A stretch of 42,717 bases of DNA from positions 1 through 42,717 of the forward strand of contig JAQZAZ010000033.1 of the NCBI GenBank assembly GCA_029239355.1, given 5' to 3'. This DNA comes from Sphingobacterium sp. (GTDB lineage: Bacteria > Bacteroidota > Bacteroidia > Sphingobacteriales > Sphingobacteriaceae). Below the pieces are notes generated by a model that was not told the origin of the DNA, did not search any database, and saw only the letters and a list, made by a program, of their open reading frames with translations. Below, one piece after another: positions 18,543-28,100 of the stretch (positions are counted from its first letter, which is position 1; each line of letters begins with the position of its first letter). A program made the translations under genes and the position numbers.

Positions 18543-20410
18543 TGCCGATTATGCTGAAAAAAACAATAACGCTTACCACAATTGTTGTGGCACTAACAAC
18601 CCTTGGATGGAGCCCCTTACTGGGGCAATCCATTCAGCGCGTAGAACCATTAAATTGGTGGGTAGGAATGGAAAATCCGACCCTGCAGCTTGTCGTCTAT
18701 GGACCTCAGATTGGAAAAAGCGAGGTAAAGGTAGAGGATAAAGGGATAGAGCTGGTGAAAATCAATCGCTTAGAAAATCCCAACTACCTGTTTTTGGATG
18801 TCAAAGTTACTGCTTCGGCTAAACCGGGCTGGTCAACATTTACCTTTAGCCAGGGAAAGAAAAAGCTAACTTACCGCTATGAATTAAAACAAAGAGACCA
18901 AAGGGTAAAAGCACAAGGGGTGAATAGTGCGGACTTGATCTACCTGATTATGCCAGATCGTTTTGCAAATGGCAATAAGGCAAACGACCAAGTAAAGGGC
19001 ATGCTGGATATGAGCTTAAACCGGGATTCGATGTACCTGCGTCACGGTGGTGATCTGGATGGGATCATCGGTAAGCTGGATTACTTACAAGATCTTGGCG
19101 TGACATCGTTGTGGTTAACACCCGTGTTGACCAACGATATGCCGCAAGCTTCCTACCACGGCTATGCCAATACCGAAACCTATCATATCGATCCTCGATT
19201 TGGCAGCAACGATACCTATGTGCAATTGGGCGAACAGCTGCATAAGCGTCAGATGAAATTGATTTTTGATGTGGTACCTAACCATATCGGAAGCTATCAT
19301 TGGACGGTGAAAGATAAACCAATGTCCGATTGGCTCAATGAATGGCCAAGCTATACACAGACGTCTTATAAAGATCAAACTGTTTTCGATCCGTATGCAT
19401 CGGCAGACGACAAAAAGAAAATGGTCAAAGGCTGGTTTGTCCCTACTATGCCAGATATGAACGAGCAGAACCCTTATGTTCAAAATTATTTGACCCAAAG
19501 TCATATCTGGTGGATAGAGACTGCGGCAATTGATGGATTCCGTATCGATACCTATCCCTATAACGACCTTGATTTTATGGCCAAATGGACCGATCGAATC
19601 CAGCAGGAGTACCCTAATTTTACTTTTTTTGGCGAAACCTGGGTGCATGGCGTCGCTAACCAAGCCTATTTTCTTGGCGGAAAACGCGTAGGTCAGGATG
19701 TGGATTCTAAGTTGATGGGCGTCACGGATTTTCAGCTGAATTACGCGATCGGCGATGCACTCAATCAAAAGACCGAATGGACCGCAGGTGCGAATAAATT
19801 ATATTCTACCTTGGCCTCAGACTATCAGTACCCCACACCTGAGCGCAATGTGCTCTTTTTGGACAACCACGATAAAGATCGTTTTTTCTCCGTTGTGGGC
19901 GAAAATGTACAGAAGTACAAATCAGCTATGGCCTGGCTAATGACGACAAGGGGTATCCCACAATTGTACTATGGCGCGGAGATTCTGATGAAAAATTTCT
20001 CCAATCCTGACGGCTTATTACGGGAAGATTTTCAGGGCGGTTTTGCGGATGACAAATTGGATAAGTTTAGTCCTCAAGGGAGAACAAAAGCGGAGCAGGA
20101 CATGTGGAGCTATGTGCAGACCTTAGCTAATTATCGAAAACAACATGCTGTTTTACAAACCGGTAAAACGATGCAGTATGTACCCGAAGATGGGATTTAT
20201 GTTTATTTCCGTTATAACGAGCAGCAGACGGTCATGGTGGTCATGAACTGTAATGATACAACGAAGGAACTCAAATTGGATCGCTTTAAAGAGAGAAACA
20301 ATAATGCAAAATCCTATTTCGACATTATCCAAAAACAAGAGACTAGTCCAGCTGACAATACCTTGAAGTTGGAAGCTTATGAGACTAAAGTCCTTGAGCT
20401 TAAATTTTAA
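18542..20410 (+). CDS. Periplasmic GH13 neopullulanase/cyclomaltodextrinase-type enzyme (SusA-like)
   Basis: An exported alpha-glucan hydrolase of 622 residues that would shorten imported maltooligosaccharides. It has a signal peptide (about 1-29) and no lipobox Cys, so a periplasmic location is likely. The N-terminal region (about 31-118, with 'VEPLNWWVGMENPTLQL') is the cyclomaltodextrinase N-domain typical of SusA. GH13 motifs are 'DVVPNH' at 243-248, 'GFRID' with nucleophile D336, 'FFGETW' with acid/base E365, and 'LDNHDKDRF' with D444. The ATG at 18542 overlaps the SusE stop codon; a second ATG at 18551 is an alternative that shortens the leader by three residues. It works with SusC/D/E and the later phosphorylase. 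Confidence 0.93.
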   Translation: MPIMLKKTITLTTIVVALTTLGWSPLLGQSIQRVEPLNWWVGMENPTLQLVVYGPQIGKSEVKVEDKGIELVKINRLENPNYLFLDVKVTASAKPGWSTFTFSQGKKKLTYRYELKQRDQRVKAQGVNSADLIYLIMPDRFANGNKANDQVKGMLDMSLNRDSMYLRHGGDLDGIIGKLDYLQDLGVTSLWLTPVLTNDMPQASYHGYANTETYHIDPRFGSNDTYVQLGEQLHKRQMKLIFDVVPNHIGSYHWTVKDKPMSDWLNEWPSYTQTSYKDQTVFDPYASADDKKKMVKGWFVPTMPDMNEQNPYVQNYLTQSHIWWIETAAIDGFRIDTYPYNDLDFMAKWTDRIQQEYPNFTFFGETWVHGVANQAYFLGGKRVGQDVDSKLMGVTDFQLNYAIGDALNQKTEWTAGANKLYSTLASDYQYPTPERNVLFLDNHDKDRFFSVVGENVQKYKSAMAWLMTTRGIPQLYYGAEILMKNFSNPDGLLREDFQGGFADDKLDKFSPQGRTKAEQDMWSYVQTLANYRKQHAVLQTGKTMQYVPEDGIYVYFRYNEQQTVMVVMNCNDTTKELKLDRFKERNNNAKSYFDIIQKQETSPADNTLKLEAYETKVLELKF

Positions 20411-20443
20411 CACGAATTAAAATTCTATATAGTTCATTTTTCA

Positions 20444-21091
20444 ATGATTAATTATAATACTGTAAAAGCCGTAATATTTGATTTGGACGGTGTGTTGGTG
20501 GATACGGCAATCTACCATTTTCAAGCTTGGCATAGATTAGCGGAAGGCTTGGGCTATTCGTTCAGCATTGTCGACAACGAACAGCTGAAAGGAGTCAGTC
20601 GCATTGAATCCCTGGAGTTGATTTTGAAATGGGCAGGACTGGAAAAATCCAAAACGGAAAAGGAAGAGTTGCTGCGGCAGAAAAACTTATGGTACCTGGA
20701 GCTGATCGAGCAGCTTAGTCCAGCACATTTGCTTTCAGGAAGTCTGGACCTGCTAAAAAAGCTGCAAGAAAAGGGAATTAAAATTGCACTTGGCTCGGCA
20801 AGTAAGAATGCATTGGGCATCCTTGAAAAGACGGGAATTGTCGGTTATTTCGACGCCTTGATTGATGGAAATGCGGTTCAGTTGTCAAAACCCAACCCGG
20901 AGGTTTTTCTAAAAGGAGCCGAAGCATTGGGGACAGCAGCAGCATACTGTCTGGTGCTGGAAGATGCCCAGGCCGGAATAGATGCTGCAAGGGCAGCAGG
21001 CATGCAAGTAATCGGGATAGGACAAGCCGAGAACCTAAAAGGAACAGATTTGGTGGTGGCTGACTTAGCGGCCCTAGTAGATAAATTTTAA
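20444..21091 (+). CDS. pgmB: Beta-phosphoglucomutase
   Basis: A cytoplasmic HAD-superfamily mutase of 215 residues that converts beta-D-glucose 1-phosphate to glucose 6-phosphate. Motif I is 'IFDLDGVLVDT' with D13 (phosphorylated nucleophile) and D15. A helical cap follows, then 'GSASKN' (motif II), 'SKPNPEVF' (motif III Lys) and 'LEDAQAGIDAARAAGM' (motif IV). Length matches characterised beta-PGMs. The gene directly before the GH65 phosphorylase fits the pathway, since an inverting maltose phosphorylase releases exactly the beta-anomer this enzyme needs. General HAD phosphatases are the alternative, but context and motifs make that unlikely. Confidence 0.94.
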   Translation: MINYNTVKAVIFDLDGVLVDTAIYHFQAWHRLAEGLGYSFSIVDNEQLKGVSRIESLELILKWAGLEKSKTEKEELLRQKNLWYLELIEQLSPAHLLSGSLDLLKKLQEKGIKIALGSASKNALGILEKTGIVGYFDALIDGNAVQLSKPNPEVFLKGAEALGTAAAYCLVLEDAQAGIDAARAAGMQVIGIGQAENLKGTDLVVADLAALVDKF

Positions 21092-21126
21092 CGTATAGTA
21101 GCAATTTAGTTGATGATACTGCGATG

Positions 21127-21165
21127 TAAATGATATTGGATTGGTATACAAGACAATATCATTTA
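21127..21165 (+). repeat. Stem-loop between pgmB and the GH65 gene
   Basis: Twelve-base arms at 21127-21138 and 21154-21165 pair perfectly around a 15-base AT-rich loop. No T-run follows. It may affect message processing or partial termination between the two genes. Confidence 0.45.
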
Positions 21166-21202
21166 TATAGGGCTCTCATTAGGTATTGAAAAAAGTAAAT
21201 CA

Positions 21203-23512
21203 ATGAAAACATATATTAAACATAACCCTTGGCAAATAATTGAGGATACATTTCGTCCCGAGCATAATGAGTTTTCGGAAAGTATTTTTGCCATAGGCAA
21301 TGGTCGCATGGGGCAGAGAGCCAATTTTGAAGAATATTTTAGCGGCAAGAGCCTTCAAGGCTCTTATCTCGCAGGTATCTATTATCCGGATAAAACGCGC
21401 GTGGGCTGGTGGAAAAATGGTTACCCGGAGTATTTTGCCAAAGTCATCAATTCCTTCAATTGGATCGGTCTGGATATTGCGATCAATGGTCAACGATTAG
21501 ACTTGGCACAGGTAACCGTCCTATCGTTTGAACGTCGGTTGGATATGCAGCGTGGTGTGCTGCAGCGTAGTTTTGTGGTACGGATGCATGACGGGGTCGA
21601 AGTTAAAGTAGAAGCAAGCCGTATGTACCATCTTTTTGCGTCTGAAACTGCCTCCTTGCAATATCATGTACAGGCACTGACAGCGGATGTCGCAATTGAG
21701 TTGACCTCTTTTTTGGATGCCGAGGTGGTCAATCGAGATAGCAACTACGATGAGAAATTCTGGGAGCCATTGGAACAGGGACAGCAAGGGCAAAATCTTT
21801 TTGTCTCCTCGCGGACAAAAAAGACAGGCTTTGAGGTATGTGCCGAACTGGAAACGCGCGTCACAGTAACGGGTGGAGTTATTGAAGCGGGTGAGACCGT
21901 TTCAAAAGACGGCTATATGGCCCAACGTTATACGGCAACAGTAGCTAAATCACATACACTTTGTATAGAAAAAAGAGTAGCGATCGTTACTTCCGAAAAC
22001 CATGTCGCTGAAAAATTGAGGACGGCAGCTACAGAACGATTGACGGACCTAAGGGCATTTCATTTTGACCAACTGAAGGAAAAGCAGGCAAAGGCTTGGC
22101 AGGCAATATGGGACGAAAGTGATATCGAGATTTTTGGCGATGTAGCTGCACAACAAGCCATTCGCTACAATATCTTCCAGCTCAATCAAACGTATACGGG
22201 TGAGGATGCCCGACTGAATATCGGTCCAAAGGGATTCACGGGAGAGAAGTATGGCGGAGTGACCTACTGGGATACAGAAGCTTATTGTATTCCGTTCTAT
22301 CTGGCTACACAAACACCTGAAATTGCGCGCAATCTACTTTTATATCGCTATCAACAGCTTGATAAGGCGATTGAAAATGCAGGAAAATTAGGTTTTAGTA
22401 ATGGAGCAGCCCTTTTCCCGATGGTCACTATCAACGGGGAGGAATGTCACAATGAGTGGGAGATTACTTTTGAAGAAATACATCGCAACGGTGCAATCGC
22501 TTTTGCCATCTACAATTATGTGCGTTATACAGGGGATAACGATTATATCTGGTCTCACGGATTGGATGTATTGATCGCTATCAGTAGGTTTTGGGCACAA
22601 CGTGTTAATTGGAGTGCTGACAAGGAACAATATGTGATGTTGGGCGTAACGGGGCCTAATGAATACGAGAATAATGTCAACAACAATTGGTATACCAACC
22701 GGATTGCCTCCTGGTGCCTGGACTATACCTTAACTTGCCTTCGGAATTGCGAAAAAGCCCAACCCGAAATTTTTACAGCATTGTTAGGGAGACTGAAATT
22801 AACTGCTGATGAACAAAACGATTGGCAGCATATCATCGACAAGCTCTATTTCCCTTACGATGAAAAGAGAAAAATCTTTTTACAGCAGGATGATTTTCTG
22901 GATAAAGAATTGATCCCTGTGCAGGAGCTCGATCCATCGCAAAGGCCAATCAATCAAAAATGGAGCTGGGACCGTATTCTGCGATCGTGCTATATCAAGC
23001 AGGCAGATGTCCTGCAGGGCTTTTACTTTCTGGAGGAGCATTTTGATGAAGAGATGTTGGACCGACACTTTGAATTCTACGAACCTTTGACTGTACATGA
23101 AAGTTCGCTTTCGCCTTGTGTTCATGCTATTCTGGCGGCCAAACTAGGTAAGACTGCCAAAGCATATGAATTTTATCTACGTACATCACGCTTAGATTTG
23201 GATGATTACAATAACGATACTGAAGATGGTCTGCATATCACATCGATGGCAGGCACATGGATGACTATTGTCGAAGGGTTTGCAGGAATGCGTGTTAAAG
23301 ATGGACGGCTGTATTTAAACCCAATGTTGCCACCGGAATGGAAGGGCTATAAGTTCCGTATCCTGTTTCGTGGGGCGACACTGCTGATTACAGTATATGC
23401 CGATTTTTATACCATCGAAAATATCAGTGATACACCAGCCCATATCCAGACAGCCGCAGAAGTGTTCGTATTGGCTGGACATGGAACGAAGCAGGTTTCG
23501 CAGGTTAGATAA
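21203..23512 (+). CDS. GH65 maltose phosphorylase
   Basis: A cytoplasmic inverting phosphorylase of 769 residues (maltose + phosphate gives glucose + beta-glucose 1-phosphate). Its length is typical of GH65 phosphorylases. Conserved features are 'AIGNGRMGQRANFEEYFSG' near the N-terminus, 'GGVTYWDTEAY' at 351-361 and 'GVTGPNEYENNV' at 481-492, where E487 is the catalytic acid (the same number as in the well-studied Lactobacillus brevis enzyme). Other GH65 members split trehalose, kojibiose or nigerose. The starch locus and adjacent beta-phosphoglucomutase favour maltose, but specificity is not proven by the sequence. There is no signal peptide. Confidence 0.93.
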   Translation: MKTYIKHNPWQIIEDTFRPEHNEFSESIFAIGNGRMGQRANFEEYFSGKSLQGSYLAGIYYPDKTRVGWWKNGYPEYFAKVINSFNWIGLDIAINGQRLDLAQVTVLSFERRLDMQRGVLQRSFVVRMHDGVEVKVEASRMYHLFASETASLQYHVQALTADVAIELTSFLDAEVVNRDSNYDEKFWEPLEQGQQGQNLFVSSRTKKTGFEVCAELETRVTVTGGVIEAGETVSKDGYMAQRYTATVAKSHTLCIEKRVAIVTSENHVAEKLRTAATERLTDLRAFHFDQLKEKQAKAWQAIWDESDIEIFGDVAAQQAIRYNIFQLNQTYTGEDARLNIGPKGFTGEKYGGVTYWDTEAYCIPFYLATQTPEIARNLLLYRYQQLDKAIENAGKLGFSNGAALFPMVTINGEECHNEWEITFEEIHRNGAIAFAIYNYVRYTGDNDYIWSHGLDVLIAISRFWAQRVNWSADKEQYVMLGVTGPNEYENNVNNNWYTNRIASWCLDYTLTCLRNCEKAQPEIFTALLGRLKLTADEQNDWQHIIDKLYFPYDEKRKIFLQQDDFLDKELIPVQELDPSQRPINQKWSWDRILRSCYIKQADVLQGFYFLEEHFDEEMLDRHFEFYEPLTVHESSLSPCVHAILAAKLGKTAKAYEFYLRTSRLDLDDYNNDTEDGLHITSMAGTWMTIVEGFAGMRVKDGRLYLNPMLPPEWKGYKFRILFRGATLLITVYADFYTIENISDTPAHIQTAAEVFVLAGHGTKQVSQVR

Positions 23513-23518
23513 ACCCAA

Positions 23519-23559
23519 GTTTTCAGCGGTGAAAGACAAGCGTTTTCGCTGCTGAAAAC
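23519..23559 (+). repeat. Stem-loop between the GH65 and MFS genes
   Basis: Seventeen-base arms at 23519-23535 and 23543-23559 form a long stem with some G-T and mismatched pairs and a 7-base loop. It starts 7 bases after the phosphorylase stop. No T-run follows, so read-through to the transporter is likely. Confidence 0.5.
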
Positions 23560-23612
23560 CACAGTTAAATGGTAATAAAATTGTATTTTGTCTTAAATTT
23601 TGATAGCCTATT

Positions 23613-24938
23613 ATGGGAAATAAACCTGAATTAAGTATAAGCCAGGTCATTAACATGAGTTTTGGGTTTTTAGGGATACAAATGGGCTTTGCGTTACAGA
23701 ACGGCAATGCTTCGCGTATCCTACAGACTTTTGGTGCCGATGTGGAGCATCTCTCATTATTTTGGTTGGCAGCACCGATAACTGGTATGATCGTTCAGCC
23801 TATTATTGGCCATTATAGTGACCGGACATGGGTTCGTCTTGGGCGTCGCCGTCCTTATATATTGGTGGGTGCCTTACTGACGACATTGACGTTGTTACTC
23901 ATGCCGAATGCAGCTTTATTTACAGCCTTACTTCCTCCGCTTTGGATCGGAGCAGGTCTGCTTATGTTTATGGATGCATCGATTAATGTAACCATGGAGC
24001 CCTTTAGGGCGCTGATAGGAGATAACCTGCCGAGCAGTCAGCGTAGCCTTGGATTTTCGGTGCAGACCTTTCTCATCGGTATCGGAGCGGTCGTAGGATC
24101 ACTACTGCCCTATATCTTAACAAACTACTTGGGCTTTTCCGGTACTGCGGCGCCGGGGCATGTCCCTGCAAATGTAATTTACTCGTTTTATGCTGGTGGA
24201 TTGGTGCTACTGTTGTCCGTATTATGGTCGGTGCTCAAAACGAAAGAATATAGTCCGTCGGAGCTGAAATCATTTGCTGAAAATAAAATTGAAACTGCTG
24301 AAAGTACTGCTGCTTTTGGATTAAGTACCATCGTTCGTGATATCAAGGAGATGCCGGCAGTTATGAAGAAATTGGGCTGGGTACAGTTTTTTTCCTGGTT
24401 TGCATTATTCATGATGTGGGTATATACAACGCCGGCTATTGCTGAATCTGTCTTTTATCTAAAAGCTGGAAGTCGCCAGGATCTTTTTATGGAAGCTGCC
24501 AACTGGGTAGGTGTGCTGTTTGGAATTTACAATGGAGTTTCGGCGATCTATGCGCTGTTTATCCCAAAGATTGCCAAACGTTATGGACGCAGTAAAACCC
24601 ATGCTTTTGGACTGATTGTGGGCGGTCTTTCGCTGATCTCATTGTTTTTGATCAAAGATGCTACGTTGCTTATCTTACCGATGCTTGGTATTGGCATCGC
24701 CTGGGGAAGCATACTGGCCATGCCCTATGCCATCTTGAGCGATCATTTGCCGCCAACGAAAATGGGGGTATACATGGGCCTTTTTAATTTCTTCATTACG
24801 CTGCCGCAGATCGTATGCGGGTTCTTCGGGGGAATGATTATTAAATTTCTCTTCCAGAGCCAATCCATCTATGGTTTGTTGCTGGCAGGGGTATTCATGT
24901 TTTTGGCAGCCTTTTTTGTTCCCAAAAGCAAGCAATAA
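23613..24938 (+). CDS. MFS/GPH-type sugar transporter, probable maltose/maltodextrin permease
   Basis: An inner-membrane permease of 441 residues with about 12 hydrophobic segments and no signal peptide. The loop between helices 2 and 3 reads 'HYSDRTWVRLGRRRPYILVG', a signature shared by bacterial maltose/sucrose symporters related to the SLC45 and GPH groups. Other helices carry 'GIQMGFALQNGNASRI' near the N-terminus. It is the last gene of the starch locus and should bring maltose or short maltooligosaccharides from the periplasm to the cytoplasmic phosphorylase, probably by proton symport. It ends just before a strong terminator. Exact substrate is inferred. Confidence 0.88.
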   Translation: MGNKPELSISQVINMSFGFLGIQMGFALQNGNASRILQTFGADVEHLSLFWLAAPITGMIVQPIIGHYSDRTWVRLGRRRPYILVGALLTTLTLLLMPNAALFTALLPPLWIGAGLLMFMDASINVTMEPFRALIGDNLPSSQRSLGFSVQTFLIGIGAVVGSLLPYILTNYLGFSGTAAPGHVPANVIYSFYAGGLVLLLSVLWSVLKTKEYSPSELKSFAENKIETAESTAAFGLSTIVRDIKEMPAVMKKLGWVQFFSWFALFMMWVYTTPAIAESVFYLKAGSRQDLFMEAANWVGVLFGIYNGVSAIYALFIPKIAKRYGRSKTHAFGLIVGGLSLISLFLIKDATLLILPMLGIGIAWGSILAMPYAILSDHLPPTKMGVYMGLFNFFITLPQIVCGFFGGMIIKFLFQSQSIYGLLLAGVFMFLAAFFVPKSKQ

Positions 24939-24943
24939 TTTAA

Positions 24944-24981
24944 AGGACTGCGTGTGACATTATGATGTCACACGCAGTCCT
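24944..24981. terminator. Bidirectional terminator between the starch locus and the HTCS gene
   Basis: Perfect 17-base arms at 24944-24960 and 24965-24981 enclose a 4-base loop. It starts 5 bases after the permease stop and lies between convergent genes, so it could end transcription from both sides. The T-tract is short (TATTT), but the stem is unusually stable. Confidence 0.85.
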
Positions 24982-25132
24982 ATTTAGCTATTCCCAATAG
25001 CTATCGTTACTCATCTCACAGCATAATCGCAACTACAAATCCTTAGCTTGGATTTACCGCACTTATTCTCTTCTGCCGCCATTCCGATGGTTCCGGGCCC
25101 GGCTTATCCTTATATACTTCTTGTTCGAACAA

Positions 25133-28100
25133 TCAGCTGTTTTCAGTCATGTAAACACTGGGGGGCATTCCATAATGTTTATGGAAATCCCTTGAAAAAT
25201 TGGATTGCACCGTATAACCGACCATGGTAGAAATTTGGGTAATGTTATATTCCCTTTGAACCAGCAATTCAGCTGCTTTCTTTAAACGCGATATATTGAT
25301 CAATTCGTTGGGCGTGAGGTCAGATAAGCCTTTAATTTTACGGTATAGGGTTGGCCGGCTCATATTCATTAACCGCGCCAACTCATCGACATTGAGATCT
25401 ATGTCTGAAATATTGGCGTAGATCACGGTGTTGAGCTGGCTTATAAAATCCTGGTCAGGGGCCGAGACATTGATATCCTTCAGATTGGAAACGGAAGAAT
25501 TGGTGAAATAGTTTTTGATGATCTTACGGTTGTTAAGGATGTTTCGTATCTGTACGGTAAGGAATTCTAGGGAAAAAGGCTTTTCAATATAGGCATCAGC
25601 ACCAATTTTCAAACCTTTAATCTTAGAATCCAGTGCATTCTTAGCTGTGAGGAAGATGACTGGAATATGGCTGTACAGGATGTCGCTTTTGATACGTTTA
25701 CATAAGGCAAGGCCATCCATAATGGGCATCATGATATCTGTCAGGACGAGCTGTACATTGTCCTGGTCTAATATTTCAAGCGCTTCGGCTCCATTTCCTG
25801 CACGCAAAATAGTGTAATCTGTTTTTAGCTCTTTATTAAGGTAAGCTAGTATTTCTTTGTTGTCTTCGACGATGAGAATGACGGGTTTTTCGGTACTTTC
25901 ATCCACTTTTGGATACAGTTTGTCCTCATGATCTGTTTCTTCGAGGATGGGAATGTCAAGCGACTGTTCTTGAAGGATTGGCAGTGAGAGTAAAAAAATA
26001 TTGCGGTTTTGTTCGGTATATGCTAAGGATAAAGTCCCTTGATGCAGTTCGACAAGCGAGCGGGATAGTGGTAGACCAATACCTGTACCAGTATCCTTAT
26101 TTGATTCGTTCAGCCGATAAAATGGTTCAAAGATCTTTTCTCTCTTGTCGAATGGAATAATATCGCCATCGTTTCTAAACTCTATATTAAACATAATATC
26201 GTCACTGTTGAAAGGGAGCAATTTGATATGCACCTGCTGGGCGGCATATTTTATGGCATTATGGGTCAAGTTGGTGAATACCTTGCGCAAGGCTTCTTCA
26301 TCGACTTGGGCAGTGAGTGTAATGCGCGGCAAGGAAAGATCATATTGCAACATCTTTTCTTTCGCTAGAACGTTTAGGTCATTGAAAACGTCAAGTAACA
26401 AGCTGTTAATGTCCGTTTTTGTAAAGATAAGGCTCATATTATTTGTTTCTGCTTTTCTAAAGTCCAAAAGCTGATTCGTTAGCCTAATCAGCCTCGTTGT
26501 GTTTTTTTCGATCAAGGCAAGGTCGTTTACCGTATCGTTATCCTCAAATTGATGTGTACGGATGAGTTTCTCCAATGGCATCTTGATTAAGGTCAGTGGT
26601 GTGCGGATTTCGTGTGCGAGATTGGTAAAAAACTCCAATTTGAGATTATAAACTTCCTGTTCTTTTTTACGTTCGTAGCTATCCATTTTTTGTGCGTTAT
26701 TCGCTTTGATGAGCAGAAAATAATAGCGCAAAATCAATAATACAATCGTGCTAATGACTAAAAAGTAAAGGATGTATGCCCAGAGAGATGACCACCAGGG
26801 TGGCGAAACGACAATACGTAATTTTTTTTCCATCGGATTCCAAATTCCATTGTTGTTAGCGCCCTTAAATTTAAACGTATAGTTTCCAGGGGGAAGTTTA
26901 TTGTAATAGATTTTTTGACTGCCGGTGATATCCGTCCAACCTTTGTCATAACCTTCCATAATATAACGATAGACATTACTCTTGGGGGAAACAAAGCTCA
27001 GGGCCGCGATATTGAAGCTGATATTGGAACTGTCGTAAGGCAGGTGGATCTCTTTTGATAACGAGATGGACTGTTTCACGATGCCATTTTCACGGACAGG
27101 TATACTTACATTGTTGATCTGAATGTCGCTAATGAATATAGGTGGAATAAAGCTGTTCTTAATGGATTTTGTCGGGTTGAAGCTGACCATTCCTTTGATC
27201 GTGCCAAAATATAATGTTCCGTCGTTATCTTTGAGAGCTGAGTTATAATTAAACTGATCTGCGGGAAGTCCGTCTCTCGATGTATAAATGACCCTACGGG
27301 GGATATCTTCATCCAGTCTGACTAATCCGCCACCTGTGGAGATCCATATGCTGTTATTGTCATCTTCCAAGACTTTAAATACTTGATTGGAAGGTAAACC
27401 GGATTCGGTCAGATAGTTGGTGAAGCGTCCATTACGACGGTATTTCGAAAGGCCGCTTTCGGTGCAAAACCAGAGGTTTTTTTTACTGTCTTCAAATAAG
27501 CCATTGACGTAATTATTGACGAGCGTATTTTGTTTACCCTGCTCGGAAAGCAAATGCTGTATTTTTCCCGAACGGCGGTTATACTGATAGACACCGCTGC
27601 CATAGGTGTTGACCCAGAATATACCATATTCATCTTCATAAATGCCCTGGATCCATGCTGTAATGGGGAGGAGGTCAAAACTGTCGTTATTTTTGTTGTA
27701 AACGTATAATGCGCGGTCTGTCCCAACAAACATGCTGTTGTCCCGGGATTTATAGATGCAAACGGCAAAGCGGCTTTGTAAGGGACCTTTGCCGATGCGG
27801 TCATAGTGCTTTTTTAGTTTTCCGGTCTTTACATCGAGTATATCCAGACCATGCGTTGTGGAGCCTACCCAAAGATCATCGCCGATCGTCGCCAAGCCAT
27901 GAACATTGTTATGCGCAATACTTCCCTTTTTGCCATTGGCGACAAAATGCTGAATCTGATGTGTTTGAGCATCTATTTTGTTTAGACCGCCATCCTCTGT
28001 CCCTATCCAGAAATTTCCATCATTATCTTTTTTTATATCGTGTACGATATTTCCCGATAGAGCCGATTTTCCAAATCCGGATAAGTACTTTTTGAAATTG

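Noticed and set aside
25048..25230. Short + strand frame between the starch terminator and the HTCS 3' end
   Set aside because: It overlaps the HTCS coding sequence, and its translation has no recognisable feature.
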